Shown here one piece after another: positions 1 to 64,000 of a stretch of 64,000 nucleotides of DNA. Made by a program: the position numbers and the translations under genes. This DNA is from Gymnothorax reevesii. Taxonomy: Eukaryota > Chordata > Actinopteri > Anguilliformes > Muraenidae. Within the stretch, counting starts at the first letter, position 1; each line of letters starts with the position of its first letter. The DNA is taken from positions 79,075,367-79,139,366 of the forward strand of contig CM056580.1 in NCBI GenBank assembly GCA_029721435.1, in the 5' to 3' direction. The notes under the pieces were generated by a model. It worked only from the letters and a program-made list of their open reading frames with translations. It was not told the origin of the DNA and ran no database searches.

Positions 1-725
1 GTTAGCAAATTCCACATAATTCTGATGATCTGATTTCTTCAGACCTCTGAATTTCTGTCGGTAAGCCTCTGGAACCAACTCATAAGCTGTCAAAATAACC
101 TTTTTGACAACCTCATAATCAGAGGAATCATCTGCACACAAAGCCGAATAGGCTTGTTGAGCTTTACCCTTGAGGGCAGTTTACAACCTCAAAGGCCAGT
201 GTTCCTTTGGCCACTGACAACTCTTAGCTACCTTCTCGAAGCACTGGAAATACTTATCAATCTCCTTTTCCAAGAATGGAGGCACCAGCTTTACCTCCTG
301 GCTAGCATGAAATTTGTTTTCAGCTTCCATTTTGATTTTAGTAGTTCCATTTGGAGCCTTTCTTCTCTAACTTTTGTATATCAAAATCTCCCTGTCTCTG
401 TCTCCCACTTTTTCTCTTTCCTCTTTCTCTCTCTCTTGCTAATTTTTCTAACTCAAACTGCCTTTGTTTTTCTTTTTCCTCTATTTCAATCTCCAGCATT
501 TTTAATATAAGTTCCATTTCTACATTTGGATTTTCCACTGGAAACTGTTCCAGGTCTCCTAGTGCAAACACATTTTCATCAGTGTAATATTCAACAATCT
601 CTGTCTTGCTTTTTGCATGGCTGGTTTTTCATCTGTCTGCTCTAACTGTCTGCATATTTTAGCAGTTCTGTCTTTTTAAAAGACTTCAAAACATCTACAG
701 TTGGTGATGCCAAGAAATCATCCAT
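1..725 (-). pseudogene. Degraded Gypsy-type Gag (SCAN-like), 5' part of an LTR element
   Basis: Read on the minus strand, an ATG at 725 opens a Gag-like reading frame (start MDDFLASPTV) of the kind found in fish Gypsy/Gmr1-like elements. The middle part (about 571-338) is a highly charged Glu/Arg/Lys-rich coiled-coil-like stretch. The part nearest the window edge (about 290-1) has the SCAN-related capsid signature: a KYF.CFEKVA motif, then SDYEVVKKVILTAYELVPEA and YRQKFRGLKK. The frame is broken by at least two stops (near 643 and 183) and by frame shifts, so this is a dead copy. The element continues to the left of the window. Gag fits because a primer-binding site and an LTR lie directly upstream of it in the correct order. 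The relation to vertebrate SCAN domains is known for this family; the exact subfamily is inference. Confidence 0.75.
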
Positions 726-826
726 TGCTGTTGATGTGTCACTATATATCAAGGAAAATTCAAAAAACAATTTCACAATTTGAAATTTTTGATTTTCAAT
801 AAATGACTCGCACAGTGGTCTCTCCA

Positions 827-839
827 GGACGAGCCCCCA
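827..839 (-). other. Primer-binding site, tRNA-Pro type
   Basis: On the minus strand the 13 bases TGGGGGCTCGTCC lie three bases inside the LTR end. This is the start of the classical tRNA-Pro primer-binding site of many retroelements. It sits between the LTR (843-1340) and the gag start (725), as expected for minus-strand reverse-transcription priming. Confidence 0.7.
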
Positions 840-842
840 ATT

Positions 843-1340
843 TGTTATGGCTCCAATCTGTTATGACCCCAATTTGTTATGACTTACCGGACAGCAAGGG
901 ATGACAGACAAAATTTTAAACTTTAACAGATTTAAGAAAACAAAGCACTGACCAAGATTGAAACAATAAAGAAAATGAGATATTTACAGTCCCTTGGTAA
1001 CTGATATGGGTTTTTTTTTTTGTGATGTCCTGGGACAGGAAAATGCTCCAACACAGGAAAAAATCCACAAAAAGCTTCACAGGTCTTGAAAAGAGTGACA
1101 GGTCTGGTCAAATGTATCCTTCCACTATTTCTCCTTGCAATTTCTCCTACTTTACTCTCTCAATTTTCTCCTTACATACTCGTTTCCAGCCCCCTCCCAC
1201 CTTCCAGACTTTATGAACTTTTTTTGAAGGGATTTTCCCCTCTGAGGCATGCCCAGGACATGCCCAAAACCCTGGCTCCAAACTGGGCTTAACAAAAAAA
1301 TGTCAATACTGCCATCTAGTGGCTCCCCCCCCACATTACA
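843..1340 (-). repeat. LTR of the Gypsy-like element
   Basis: The plus strand starts with TGTTATG and ends with CATTACA, giving the TG...CA ends and short imperfect terminal inversion expected of an LTR of about 498 bp. The right side abuts the primer-binding site and gag on the minus strand. A CATAAAG TATA-like motif is visible on the minus strand near 1213. The boundaries are inferred from the terminal inversion; the second LTR is outside the window, so they cannot be confirmed by comparing LTRs. A short internal duplication of TGTTATGACCCCAATT-type sequence is present at 843-885. Confidence 0.55.
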
Positions 1341-2159
1341 GAATTCATGTTGTGATTTGACAGCAATGTGTCTTGTGTTTGGACTGCAATGTGCTGATCA
1401 TACAAAGGGGAAAAGGCTTTACTGTCACTATAAAAATAACCCTGCATCTATACCTTTCAGCCCTGTGGGCGTTTATATGGGCAGTTCCCACTCCCATATA
1501 ATCCTTTTATCACAGTAAAGTTCTGTCCCTGCTCTAATTCATCAACATGTATTACTAATCCCCATTTTGGGAAATTGACTGGCCGGGGGTTAACCAGAGT
1601 TTTGGGAGATCATTAATTTCATAGGGGATGAACTGATAAAGGCCTGGTACTTCCCATCAGTTTTTTGCTCTATATTCAAGGCACACAAAACAAATGAGGA
1701 AACGATGCATAATTGTGAACAAGTCTCTTCATTGATTTTCAGGCCTGAGAAAGTCATCATCAGAGGTGAGATTTCTCTGAAAGACTGTACATTCTGACTA
1801 TTTTCCAGATTCAATTGAAGATCATTTGCAATACACATTTCTTTTTGATTGTGATTGTAAGTTGAATGAAGCAGTAATTGATTGAATGATGAAATCATCG
1901 ATTAATCAATCAATTCAGAGGTTATTAAATTGATCAATTTAATGGTTGATTGTCTGGCTGTTTCATTAATTAATTTCATTAGGAATCCCCTCTCCAGGAT
2001 AAGGAGTGGTTTGCTGGGTACTGTGACAGGAAAACAGCGGAAGCTGCCCTGTTCAGGGCCAACAAGGTGGGACACAGGTTTGCGAGATCATTTGTCGTTT
2101 TCCTGTGGATCTCAATTCAAACATAAATTGAACAGGAGTCATTTTTTGCTTGTTCCTAC
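1341..2159. other. Unassigned non-coding stretch
   Basis: I see no gene here. It is AT-rich intron or intergenic sequence with a short self-complementary patch of ATTGATTGA/TCAATCAAT type around 1870-1950. An upstream SH2-encoding exon of the adaptor gene was looked for and not found. Confidence 0.4.
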
Positions 2160-2795
2160 GATCAGGAAAATTTGGGGGCAAAGATCCATCCCTGTATGAC
2201 AACAATTCCTCCTAGCTGGTTCACTGATCTACAAAATATTAGCTGGTTCTCAATCGTTTTCCTTTATTAACACATTTTCCAATTATAGTAATAATCAAGT
2301 GGCAATTGGAGATACAGCTTTTTTTTTTTTTTCCAGCGAGAGCGGCATTTCAGAACTCTTCAGCGAATGATGATCATTTCAGTTACCTATACGTGGTGTC
2401 ATCCATTTACATTTTTCAATCGGACAGCTGTCTATTTTTTACAGCAAGGTGTGGTGACTATGCTGCAATATCAGGTGTACTGTAGGTACTTGTCACCAAA
2501 ATTACCTTCATTCACTGAAGAGTTCTGAAATTCCATGTGCTGGTATAAAATTACTGTCGCTGAGTGCCAGAGCACAGACCTAATTATAATTAAATGATTT
2601 TTCTGTGCTGAATGTAGCCCATTATTTTATCATTGTTAGATCGCATGGGGGAGAGAAGCCTTGTCTTCAATCGCCACTTGATTATTACTATAATTGGAAA
2701 AGGTGTTTATAAAGGGAAATGATTGAGAACGAGCTAGGACTAATTGTGATCATACAGGAAAGGATCTTTGCCCCTGAATTTTCAGTTCTGGAGCT
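2160..2795. repeat. Large imperfect foldback (inverted-repeat) element
   Basis: The left arm (about 2160-2380) and right arm (about 2500-2795) are reverse complements along most of their length. Matching blocks include GGGGCAAAGATCC near the ends, AATTATAGTAATAATCAAGT in the middle of the arms (2283-2302 and its complement near 2680), and CAGAACTCTTCAG near the loop (2350 and complement near 2518). No reading frame is present. The structure is typical of a foldback or MITE-like DNA element. A diverged relative of the right arm occurs at about 44400-44535. Confidence 0.7.
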
Positions 2796-2943
2796 GGCCC
2801 TGCTTATGATTGATCCTCAAAAAGTAGCATGGATAAGCATGATAACAGGATCAGTTCGCTACCTACTCTGATGCTGGCTGATTTACAAAATTTACAGGTT
2901 TGGTTCAGAAACTTGAGTCTGCTGCTTTGTATCTTTCCAATGC

Positions 2944-2944
2944 T

Positions 2945-2979
<35 letters not shown>

Positions 2980-3134
2980 ATGTACGTATGCATATATATT
3001 TCTATATGTGCTTTCGTATGGTGTGTGTTGGAATTTAAACATATGCGTATACACACGTGTGTGTGTGTGATGTGTGGTGTGTGTATATGCTCATTCATGT
3101 GCTTGTGTATGTTATGTGAGTATGTTTTGGTGAA

Positions 3135-3204
<70 letters not shown>

Positions 3205-3395
3205 CATGCATATGTATGTGTTTTTGTACATCTGTGTGTTTTTGTGGATATGTGTGGGTATGCATGTGTTTGGGTTTTTGTGGATGTTTGTGTGTATGTG
3301 CGTTTTGGTGTGTGTTTGTGCGCATGCTTATACATATGTGGGTGTGTATGTGTCTGTGTTTTTGCGGATGTGTGTGTGTGTGTGTGTGTGTGTAG
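2944..3395. repeat. (TG)n microsatellite tract running into a 3' splice site
   Basis: Long pure and interrupted TG runs (2947-2980, 3135-3205, 3366-3393) sit in a region of degenerate TG/TA-rich sequence. The last run ends in TGTAG, which is the acceptor of the SH2 exon at 3396, so the usual pyrimidine tract is replaced by TG repeats. Confidence 0.85.
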
Positions 3396-3554
3396 GATGG
3401 AGCCTTCCTTGTGAGGTACAGCTCAGCTCAGAACACGCAGCAGCCCTACACCCTGGTGGTGCTGTACAGAGAGAAGGTCTATAACATCCCCATACGATAC
3501 CTGGAGGACACACAAGGGTATGCTCTGGGCAAGGAGGGAAAGAAGCAGGAAGAG
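3396..3554 (+). CDS. SH2-domain exon of an SLP-76/BLNK/SH2D6-type adaptor
   Basis: This 53-codon phase-0 exon starts DGAFLVRYSS and contains QQPYTLVVLYREKVYNIPIR and YALGKEGKKQEE. The FLVR motif carries the phosphotyrosine-binding Arg of SH2 domains. The VYNIPIR and YALG segments are typical of the BLNK/SLP-76/CLNK/SH2D6 adaptor group, in which the SH2 domain is the last domain of the protein. These adaptors link receptor tyrosine kinases or Syk-family signalling to downstream effectors in immune or epithelial cells (family knowledge). It is flanked by TAG acceptor and GTGAGA donor. Earlier exons, including the first part of the SH2 fold, are left of the window or not recognised. BLNK and SH2D6 resemble it most; I cannot decide between them. 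Confidence 0.85.
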
Positions 3555-3569
3555 GTGAGAAACGTAGAT

Positions 3570-3890
3570 CAGCTCGGGGAGGAGAGATCAGCTTGGGGAG
3601 GAGAGATCAGCTGGGGAGGAGAGATCAGCTGGGGTGGAGAGATCAGCTGGGGTGGAGAGATCAGCTGGGGTGGAGAGGTCAGCTGGAGGAGAGATCAGCC
3701 GGGGTGGAGAGGTCAGCTGTGGTGGAGAGATCAGCCGGGGTGGAGAGATCAGCTGTGGTGGAGAGATCAGCCGGGCTGGAGAGGTCAGCTGTGGTGGAGA
3801 GATCAGCTGTGGTGGAGAGATCAGCCGGGCTGGAGAGGTCAGCTGTGGTGGAGAGATCAGCTGTGGTGGAGAGATTAGCAGGAGAAAGTA
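3570..3890. repeat. 18-bp purine-rich minisatellite in the SH2-gene intron
   Basis: About 17 tandem copies of an 18-bp unit of the form GGAGAGATCAGCTGGGGT, with variants TGTGGT and CCGGGC, start about 15 bases after the donor at 3555. The rest of the intron (3890-4467) is purine-rich, degenerating sequence of similar composition. Confidence 0.9.
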
Positions 3891-4467
3891 TAAGGTCAGC
3901 AGAGTGAGAGATGTTAGCTGAGGAGGAGAGCTCAGTGGGTGAAAGAGATGAAGAGAAGAAGATGGGCAGAGAAGGGATATTAGCTGGAGTCTGGGGGAGA
4001 GATCAGTGTGTGGAAGAACAGAGATGGGTAAAGCAAAAGAAGTAGAATGGCGACCAGCTGAAAGAGGAAGAGGAGAGGGGGAGTGTGAAAGCAAATGAGA
4101 GGGAATGAAGGGCTGTGTTCAGAGAAGAGGGATGAAGGGGCGATGGGAGAAAGTGAATGAGGAAGAGAGTCGGTGCAGTCGGAGCTAAAAGAGTGTGCAC
4201 AGCTGGTGCTGATCCCTTTAGAGGTGCAGTTATGCGGTGAAGGACTGATCCCAGACAAGCCTCCACAAACACCCCCACATTGACAGAAATGTCTAACTCG
4301 TAAATTGCTTATTTATTGTGAAAATGTTAGCATGTGAGTTTAGTACTAACTGAAGAGACAGTCAGTTTTGTCTTCATACTGCATGTTCTCCTTTTGATGG
4401 GCTGGCGATATTTCACTGAGTCAGGTGGTTATTTATCAGCGCCCCTGTTGCCTGTTTGTGTGTTTAG

Positions 4468-4584
4468 CTCTTCAGTGGTCTGCAGGAGATGATCTCCCAC
4501 CACAAGAATAAGCCCATCCAGCTCATCGACTGCAAGAACCAGGCCAAACAAACCGCATACCTCACCCACCCAACTCACCCCTGA
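4468..4584 (+). CDS. Terminal coding exon of the SH2 adaptor, with stop codon
   Basis: After a TTTAG acceptor the exon reads LFSGLQEMISHHKNKPIQLI then DCKNQAKQTAYLTHPTHP and a TGA stop at 4582-4584. It completes the C-terminal half of the SH2 fold: the helix preceding PIQLID corresponds to the conserved PLVLID segment of BLNK-type SH2 domains, and the frame joins in phase 0 to the exon ending at 3554. The final 11 codons overlap the first unit of the 114-bp tandem array, so the very C-terminus (YLTHPTHP) is itself repeat-derived or gave rise to the repeat. Confidence 0.85.
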   Translation, partial: LFSGLQEMISHHKNKPIQLIDCKNQAKQTAYLTHPTHP

Positions 4585-5065
4585 ACCGCCATCTCATCCA
4601 CTACCGAACACCTTCTCCTGTACTAACTCAACACAACGCCGCATACTGCACACCAAACTCAAACACAGCACATAGCTCACTTATCCAACTCACCTCTAAA
4701 ACACATCTCACCCGCTACTGAACGCCAGCTCCTGTACAAACTCAACACATCACCGCACACTGCACACCAAACTCAAACACACCACATACCTCATTTATCC
4801 AGCTCACCTCTGAAACACGTCTCACCCGCTACTGAACACCAGCTCCTGTACAAACTCAACACATCACCGCACACTGCACACCAAACTCAAACACACCACA
4901 TACCTCATTTATCCAGCTCACCTCTGAAACACGTCTCACCCGCTACTGAACACCAGCTCCTGTACAAACTCAACACATCACCGCACACTGCACACCAAAC
5001 TCAAACACACTACGTGCCTCACTTACCCAACTCACCTCTGAAACACGTCACCCACCCCAGATCCA
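4554..5065. repeat. 114-bp tandem repeat spanning the stop codon and 3' UTR
   Basis: Four full units and a partial fifth begin at 4554, 4669, 4783, 4897 and about 5011 (spacing 115, 114, 114, 114). Each starts with a CACATACCTC-like motif, followed by CAACTCACCTCTGAAAC and CTGTACAAACTCAACACATC. Unit 1 contains the last codons and the TGA of the adaptor gene. Units 3 and 4 are almost identical, indicating recent expansion. Confidence 0.92.
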
Positions 5066-5634
5066 TAATAACACCCCTGTTGTTGAACTCAACAAACCTC
5101 AAAACACTGTACATAACAGCTGCCTTCACAGCATGACTGTAAGGCCCTGAGCACTTATTTGCTGTTTATTTCTGTGATTGTATTACTCTTTGCTCAACTG
5201 TTAATTTACCAGGTTATTGCCACATCACATGCACTCTGCAGCGCTCAAACAAGGAAGTGAATTAGCTGCTCTCCTGGTAATCTCAAGTGCTGTGTACGGC
5301 ATGGACATCATGACATCACAATGAGCATTAAATGTTGCGGTTAAATTCTACCTTTGAGTTAGGTAGCATATTATTACTCAACAATTCAGCCTAATGATTT
5401 CACTATTAAATAAGAGAACTTGCTTTCATGGGTCTAACATGTTCACCGACTTTAAGCTTAAAATGGCATGTTTTTAGGTATATATCTCTATGACACTGAT
5501 GGCACCCCAGTCTTGGAGAGTGTTTGACTGCCACAGGTTACTTTGCAGCACACCTGGAGTGCACATGTGCCAGCCTTACTTTAGTGAGTAATCAGCAGTT
5601 GTAATGTACCTTTTCTGTTCCTTTCTCTGTTTTT

Positions 5635-5640
5635 AATAAA
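5635..5640 (+). promoter_or_regulatory. Candidate poly(A) signal of the SH2 adaptor gene
   Basis: AATAAA occurs about 1.05 kb after the stop codon. A weaker ATTAAA lies near 5328. Either could end the transcript; no downstream cleavage evidence is available. Confidence 0.35.
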
Positions 5641-8600
5641 CCCACCAAAAAAAGAAATGTATTCGCTCAATGTTTCTTTAGTGGGAGGTTTGTGCCAGGC
5701 CCAGCACAAAAAAAAAAAATAAAATCTCATCTCACAATAGCACAATAATCCTGAATTCTTCCCCTGGCCTCCACGAACCATGTAGATGGACTCAGTGCTT
5801 GACTGGCCTGCTTTCTGTTATCTAGTATCTCATTAATGTATTGCTTTTATTATTATTAACGCAAAGGCATTTGTATCAAATAATTAAACTGTTCTTTACC
5901 CTGCAAATTGTCATTATTCAGTTAACTGTGCAGTGCATATTAGCGCTCAAGATGAATTCCTATCATGAGATTATATTTTTGTGCCCCCAAAAAATGAAGG
6001 GACGGGCTTTTTATTGGAAGTACATACAGTTATTTTATTGGAAGTATATACAGTTATTTCGACTGAAGTGAGTGTATTTATGCGTATGCTTCATCACTGG
6101 TAAGAAGGACACAAAAATATGTTTGTTAGCTCTACCTGCTTTCCTGCTTAACTGGAGACTATCTTGCAATGGGATCTTACAGGCTACGTTTCCTACTGAG
6201 TTCCAGTGCCCTTGCTCAGTACACAATCACCTTAGAATTCAGCCCACATTTGGTTCTGAACTTCACTTCTTTTGCATTGGTAAAATGTGTCCATAGACTG
6301 ATATACTGAAACACGTGGCAAATAACTCAAACCGCTTCTGTGGTAGTTGCCGCTACATTAGGTGTCTCCAGGACCTCATTTTTCCCAAGCGGAAACACGC
6401 ACAGATATTGAACAGTTACAGCCAGCACTGTCGCGCCTGGTAAATATTCATCAAGGTGATTCATTTACTTCATATGCAAGCAAATATGACCATGTTAAAA
6501 CCTTTTTACAGAAGTTTCGCGCAAAAAAAAACAACAACATTTGAATACACCATAAAATTTGGGTTTGTAGCCCAGAGCAGGCTATCCGCACTGCTGGATG
6601 CTTATCAAGCCAAATCTATAATATATTTGAGGTCGTTGTCTATCTGTCTGTGTTTGTATACGTTTTTCTCCTACATTTCTCAACCGATTATCACCACATT
6701 TGGTGTGCATATCCACTTGGACACCAGGAAGAACTTTACGTCGCCCGATTTTTGAAAAACGGTCATGCACGCAAAAAAAAAGAAAAGAAAAAAGGCTATG
6801 GTAGCGGGTAGCAGCTAGTGTGACAATATAATACGCAATTACTTTTCAGTCAAAATGCGTTAAAACGAATGATCAGTTAATCAATAGAGTTAAACGTAAT
6901 GAGAAACTGACCAAAGTTGGGGTCCTTAAATGTCGTTACAGAAGGTTAATACATTCTGACGAACGTTTGATTGACACAGAGTATCTGGGGCGGCGGCGGA
7001 CGCCGTGACGGTCGTAGTGACTCCATAATATCCCCGAATGTAATTAGAGATAGCCTATTATAAGGAGGCATTTTAAGCTGAACGAATCGGATGCAAAACA
7101 GCAGGTTAGGTCACTATACAATAGGGGGCGCCAACAGAGTATAGTTAAATTACGGCACTTGACGAGGAGCTGTGATAGAGTGACACTATGGTGCTCAATA
7201 CTTTGTGATGGCTTCTCAGAGAAGACCTACTTTACGTAGACCTATTTGCGTTTTATAGCCTACTTAGCATATTATAGTGTCGCATATTAAATGTGCTAAT
7301 TACCATAATGATAATAAATCCAAATAATGGTTCACTGAACAGTTGTAGACATTCTGAGCGTTTTTCCATCATTACGCGCCAGTTTCACGGACTTAGATTT
7401 GGGACGTTCAGTCCTGAATTAGCATGAGGTTTTATCCAAAAATTGAATTTAGAGTAGGAATAATCTTTTTCGATCAACCAGCCCAAGGAAAGCATGAAAT
7501 AGGCCTTAAAACTTTTTTTAATGTTAACTGTAGCCTGGTTACATACGTGTTTATTTTTTAAACAATCTTAGCAATGGTAAATTGCTCTGCCGCAGTTATT
7601 CTGAATATTAAGTGTGTCTGAGTATACTTTCAATAATGTTTTCCACCACTCAAGGATATTTCCAAATAATGTCATTTGTGATACCCTATTCACTGAACTT
7701 AGGGGAGCCCGAGTCTAGTCGTTACACTTTTTCTTTTAATGGTTGTAGAATTGACATTATCAGGTTTTTGTTATCAATATGCACTGTAAAGATAGAAAGT
7801 TTATTAGACTTCACCCTTCTGGAGACAGCAGGATGAAACTGTACAGCTGTTACACCTGTAGGGAAGGGTCTGTTTTTGTGTCACATCAGTTGTAGCAGTC
7901 ATAAAGTCAGTTTGAATGTAACATGAATGCTGTTTTGCAAAACATGGATTTTCTTTATAACCCTCACGTTTGCTACGATGAACATTCCTTTAAAAAAAGT
8001 TGTGGCATGAAATATTTTTTCACATAAAATTTGATGCAAAACATCAGAGGTATCCCCATTTAACCATGCTGAAGATTTATTTCCCCCTGGTTTTAATTTG
8101 ACATATTAAGGAATAAAGTTGGATTTTTGAGAAAGTAAATCGCACGACCAAGCATGTTCTCTGCATTCTCGCTCTTGCAATACTGTTATGGTTCACTTTT
8201 TAGAGAAAATTATATATTATGGTAAATAACACATCATTATATAATTGCATTGTCAAGCGTATATTACTAAACGCATATAATGTTAAACACCGAACTTCTT
8301 GTATTTAAAATGAAAAATATTGGAGCAGTTAAGAATGAAAGACTGCTCTTGCAGGTGATTTGGCAATGAATTTATGATTCATTTAGAAAAGGATTTACAA
8401 TTAGGAAAGGCTTTCATTTGAACACCTACAAAATAGTGATTTTAAAAAATTGCACACTCAACTTTACCAGAGCTGTTAATTTCGCATTCAAATCCTTAAT
8501 AAAATATGTCTTGCCAGACAATTCTGAATATTCCTGCTCATATTGTTGATGGGAAATTTCAAACACTTGCTTAGAATTATATGGTTGTTTTTGGATCAAC

Positions 8601-9529
8601 TTTTGAGAGATTCAGCTTCAGTCTGTTTCAGTTCCCATTAAGGCATTGAAATGCGTCCCATCCATGTTTATTGTTACTGGTAAATTAATCTTTTAAATTT
8701 GTTATTCATCAAATACGTAACTTTGAGAATTATTAAAGCAATTCAACAGTCAATTTGTAGTCTATTGACCTAATATTGGTGTGTTAGATACAAATAGCAC
8801 CTAACTCATTATCAGATATTACGTAACTTCGTTAGAAATTAGCTCCACGTTTAAATGTATGGAGAAATCGTGATTCTTGGATTACAGGGCGAAATACGAG
8901 TTTTGAACCATTTTATGACTAGGAAGAAGGGTCTAAATCAATGGGAATAGATTTTAGACTCAATATCTTTACATTCAATTGTTAAAATCCTAATCCAAAT
9001 GCTTGAGTGCAAAATAAATAAATAAATCATTCTTTATTGTCGTAAACGGCTTTGAAATTTACGTATAAAATCATTAGTTTCATTTTTTTTACTTACAGCC
9101 GCAGGTATTATGGAGAGGCACTTGTCGCTTGTATTTCGGGTGTATACACTGATCACGGGATGGTGCGGGGACAGTTACTTACTCAACATGGATTTCCGAA
9201 ACTCCCTATGCACCATGATAGGGCCAAACTCGCGACTGGGTAAAAATGTATATCAAAGCCAGTAGAATGGTATCCACGCATAAGAAAATAAATAACGAAT
9301 GGTGAAATTGACAACTATTTGCCTATGACTGCTGGGTGAACTGAGGTGTATTAACTTGTTAGTAAAGCAAGCGGATACAATGGATATTAATCACTGGCAG
9401 TGATATCGAGGGCAATTCGTTCTCCGGCCTGGTTTCGCTTGAAACACGAACTGTCAGTGCGTAATTGGGCTTCAGAGCTGCATTCCAGGCTGCATCTCCG
9501 CACTGAGTTAGCAAACATAAAGGGGTGGG
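5641..9529. other. Intergenic stretch between the SH2 adaptor and the clathrin gene
   Basis: No convincing exon is seen on either strand. The sequence is AT-rich with scattered homopolymers. Around 6540-6830 there is a repeat-like segment (conserved-looking phrases such as TTTCTCAACCGATTATCACC and an A-rich tail), probably an old transposon remnant. A short GC-rich patch lies at 6985-7010. Confidence 0.5.
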
Positions 9530-9964
9530 GGGCGTAGGTCACGTGCTATGATTTCGCTATTGAAAAGGGGGGAAGGGTTGCGGAAGGGTACAATGAGGAA
9601 AAATTTGTTTTATGAAACAAATTAATCTGGAATATTTTGTTTCCTCGCTCGAATTTGTAGGCGGGAGAAAACTATTATGCGGATGTTAGAAAGCGAGAGC
9701 GAGCTAAGCGTAACGGTCCAGCCGTGCGGGTACTGCGGACTAATTCACTCAGCGGAGGCACTACCCGCTTTGTAGAGCTGCTGTAAGGGTGGGACTGAAT
9801 GAGTCGAGAGAGCCGGGCTGATTGAGTCAGAAGCAGGACAGGCTTGTACATTTATCCTGTATTTAATACTGAACGCCTTTTGGTACCTAGTAGACAAGGA
9901 CATAAAATTTCTTCCTCGTGTCCCCCTCCCCTTTTCCTTTTTCTTGATTCTGAAAGAAGGCAAA
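9530..9964 (+). promoter_or_regulatory. Putative promoter and 5' UTR region of the clathrin heavy chain gene
   Basis: This is the region directly 5' of the ATG at 9965. It contains an E-box GTCACGTG at 9538-9545, of the USF/TFEB (CLEAR-like) type, and a consensus AP-1 site TGAGTCA at 9823-9829. Shortly before the ATG there is a pyrimidine-rich run (about 9911-9948). No clear TATA box is placed well. The ATG context AAAATGG is favourable. Start site and 5' UTR introns are unknown. Confidence 0.45.
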
Positions 9965-63890
<53,926 letters not shown>

Positions 63891-64000
63891 TAGCATTTTA
63901 ATACTCACAAGTGACCCCTGCTGGTGTATTGGGCGTTACAGCCGCATGTGAGGTGTCGTTGTCATTGCGCGAGCCCAATGGACCAGCTGAGCTGTGATAA

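Noticed and set aside
2892..3513. His/Thr- and Cys/Val-rich open frames in the TG region
   Set aside because: Products of TG/CA microsatellite translation in all frames; only the SH2 exon from 3396 is real.
3411..4094. Repeat-encoded frames over the 18-bp minisatellite
   Set aside because: Low-complexity reading of an intronic minisatellite; a GT donor at 3555 ends the exon before it.
6540..6830. Helitron end (GGTAGCGGGTAGCAGCTAGT)
   Set aside because: CTAG-type terminus is present, but I see no 3' hairpin or TC start, so the class cannot be supported.

Overview
The window is vertebrate nuclear DNA, most likely from a ray-finned fish. Genes are split by long GT-AG introns, and the spaces between exons are full of Tc1/mariner elements (one Sleeping Beauty-like), TTAA-flanked and other MITEs, tRNA-derived SINEs, a Gypsy-type LTR element with a SCAN-like Gag, a LINE fragment, and many micro- and minisatellites. 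The species cannot be fixed from sequence alone.

Layout. Positions 1-1340 hold the 5' end of a degraded Gypsy-like retrotransposon on the minus strand (gag remnant, tRNA-Pro-type primer site, LTR). Positions 3396-4584 hold the last two coding exons of a plus-strand SLP-76/BLNK/SH2D6-type adaptor (C-terminal SH2 domain), followed by an unusual 114-bp tandem array that starts inside the last codons. A roughly 4.3-kb gene-poor stretch leads to the promoter of the main gene.

From 9965 to the right edge the window is one gene: a clathrin heavy chain. I place 23 coding exons, all with intact frames and GT-AG junctions, encoding residues 1-1255 of about 1675. The terminal-domain propeller, linker, distal leg, knee and the start of the proximal leg are present; the light-chain-binding hub and trimerisation region lie beyond the right edge. 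Diagnostic residues throughout match CHC22 (CLTCL1) rather than CHC17 (CLTC), so this looks like a fish CLTCL1 orthologue. Intron 1 is 19 kb and carries a 37-bp minisatellite (about 62 copies) and a nested 58-bp satellite whose inserted block repeats nuclear-receptor DR1 motifs.

The most striking feature is in intron 9. The 3' splice site of exon 10 has been amplified into about 37 tandem 30/33-bp units (50474-51670), most of them carrying a pyrimidine tract, CAG and an immediately adjacent GT, and the array runs into the real acceptor without a break. This is a tandem field of decoy or recursive-type splice sites. All unit lengths are multiples of three and the units carry an in-frame stop in the exon-10 phase.

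Limits: everything was read by eye. Family assignments rest on remembered motifs of human CHC17/CHC22 and of common fish repeats. Transcription starts, poly(A) sites and splicing were not tested.
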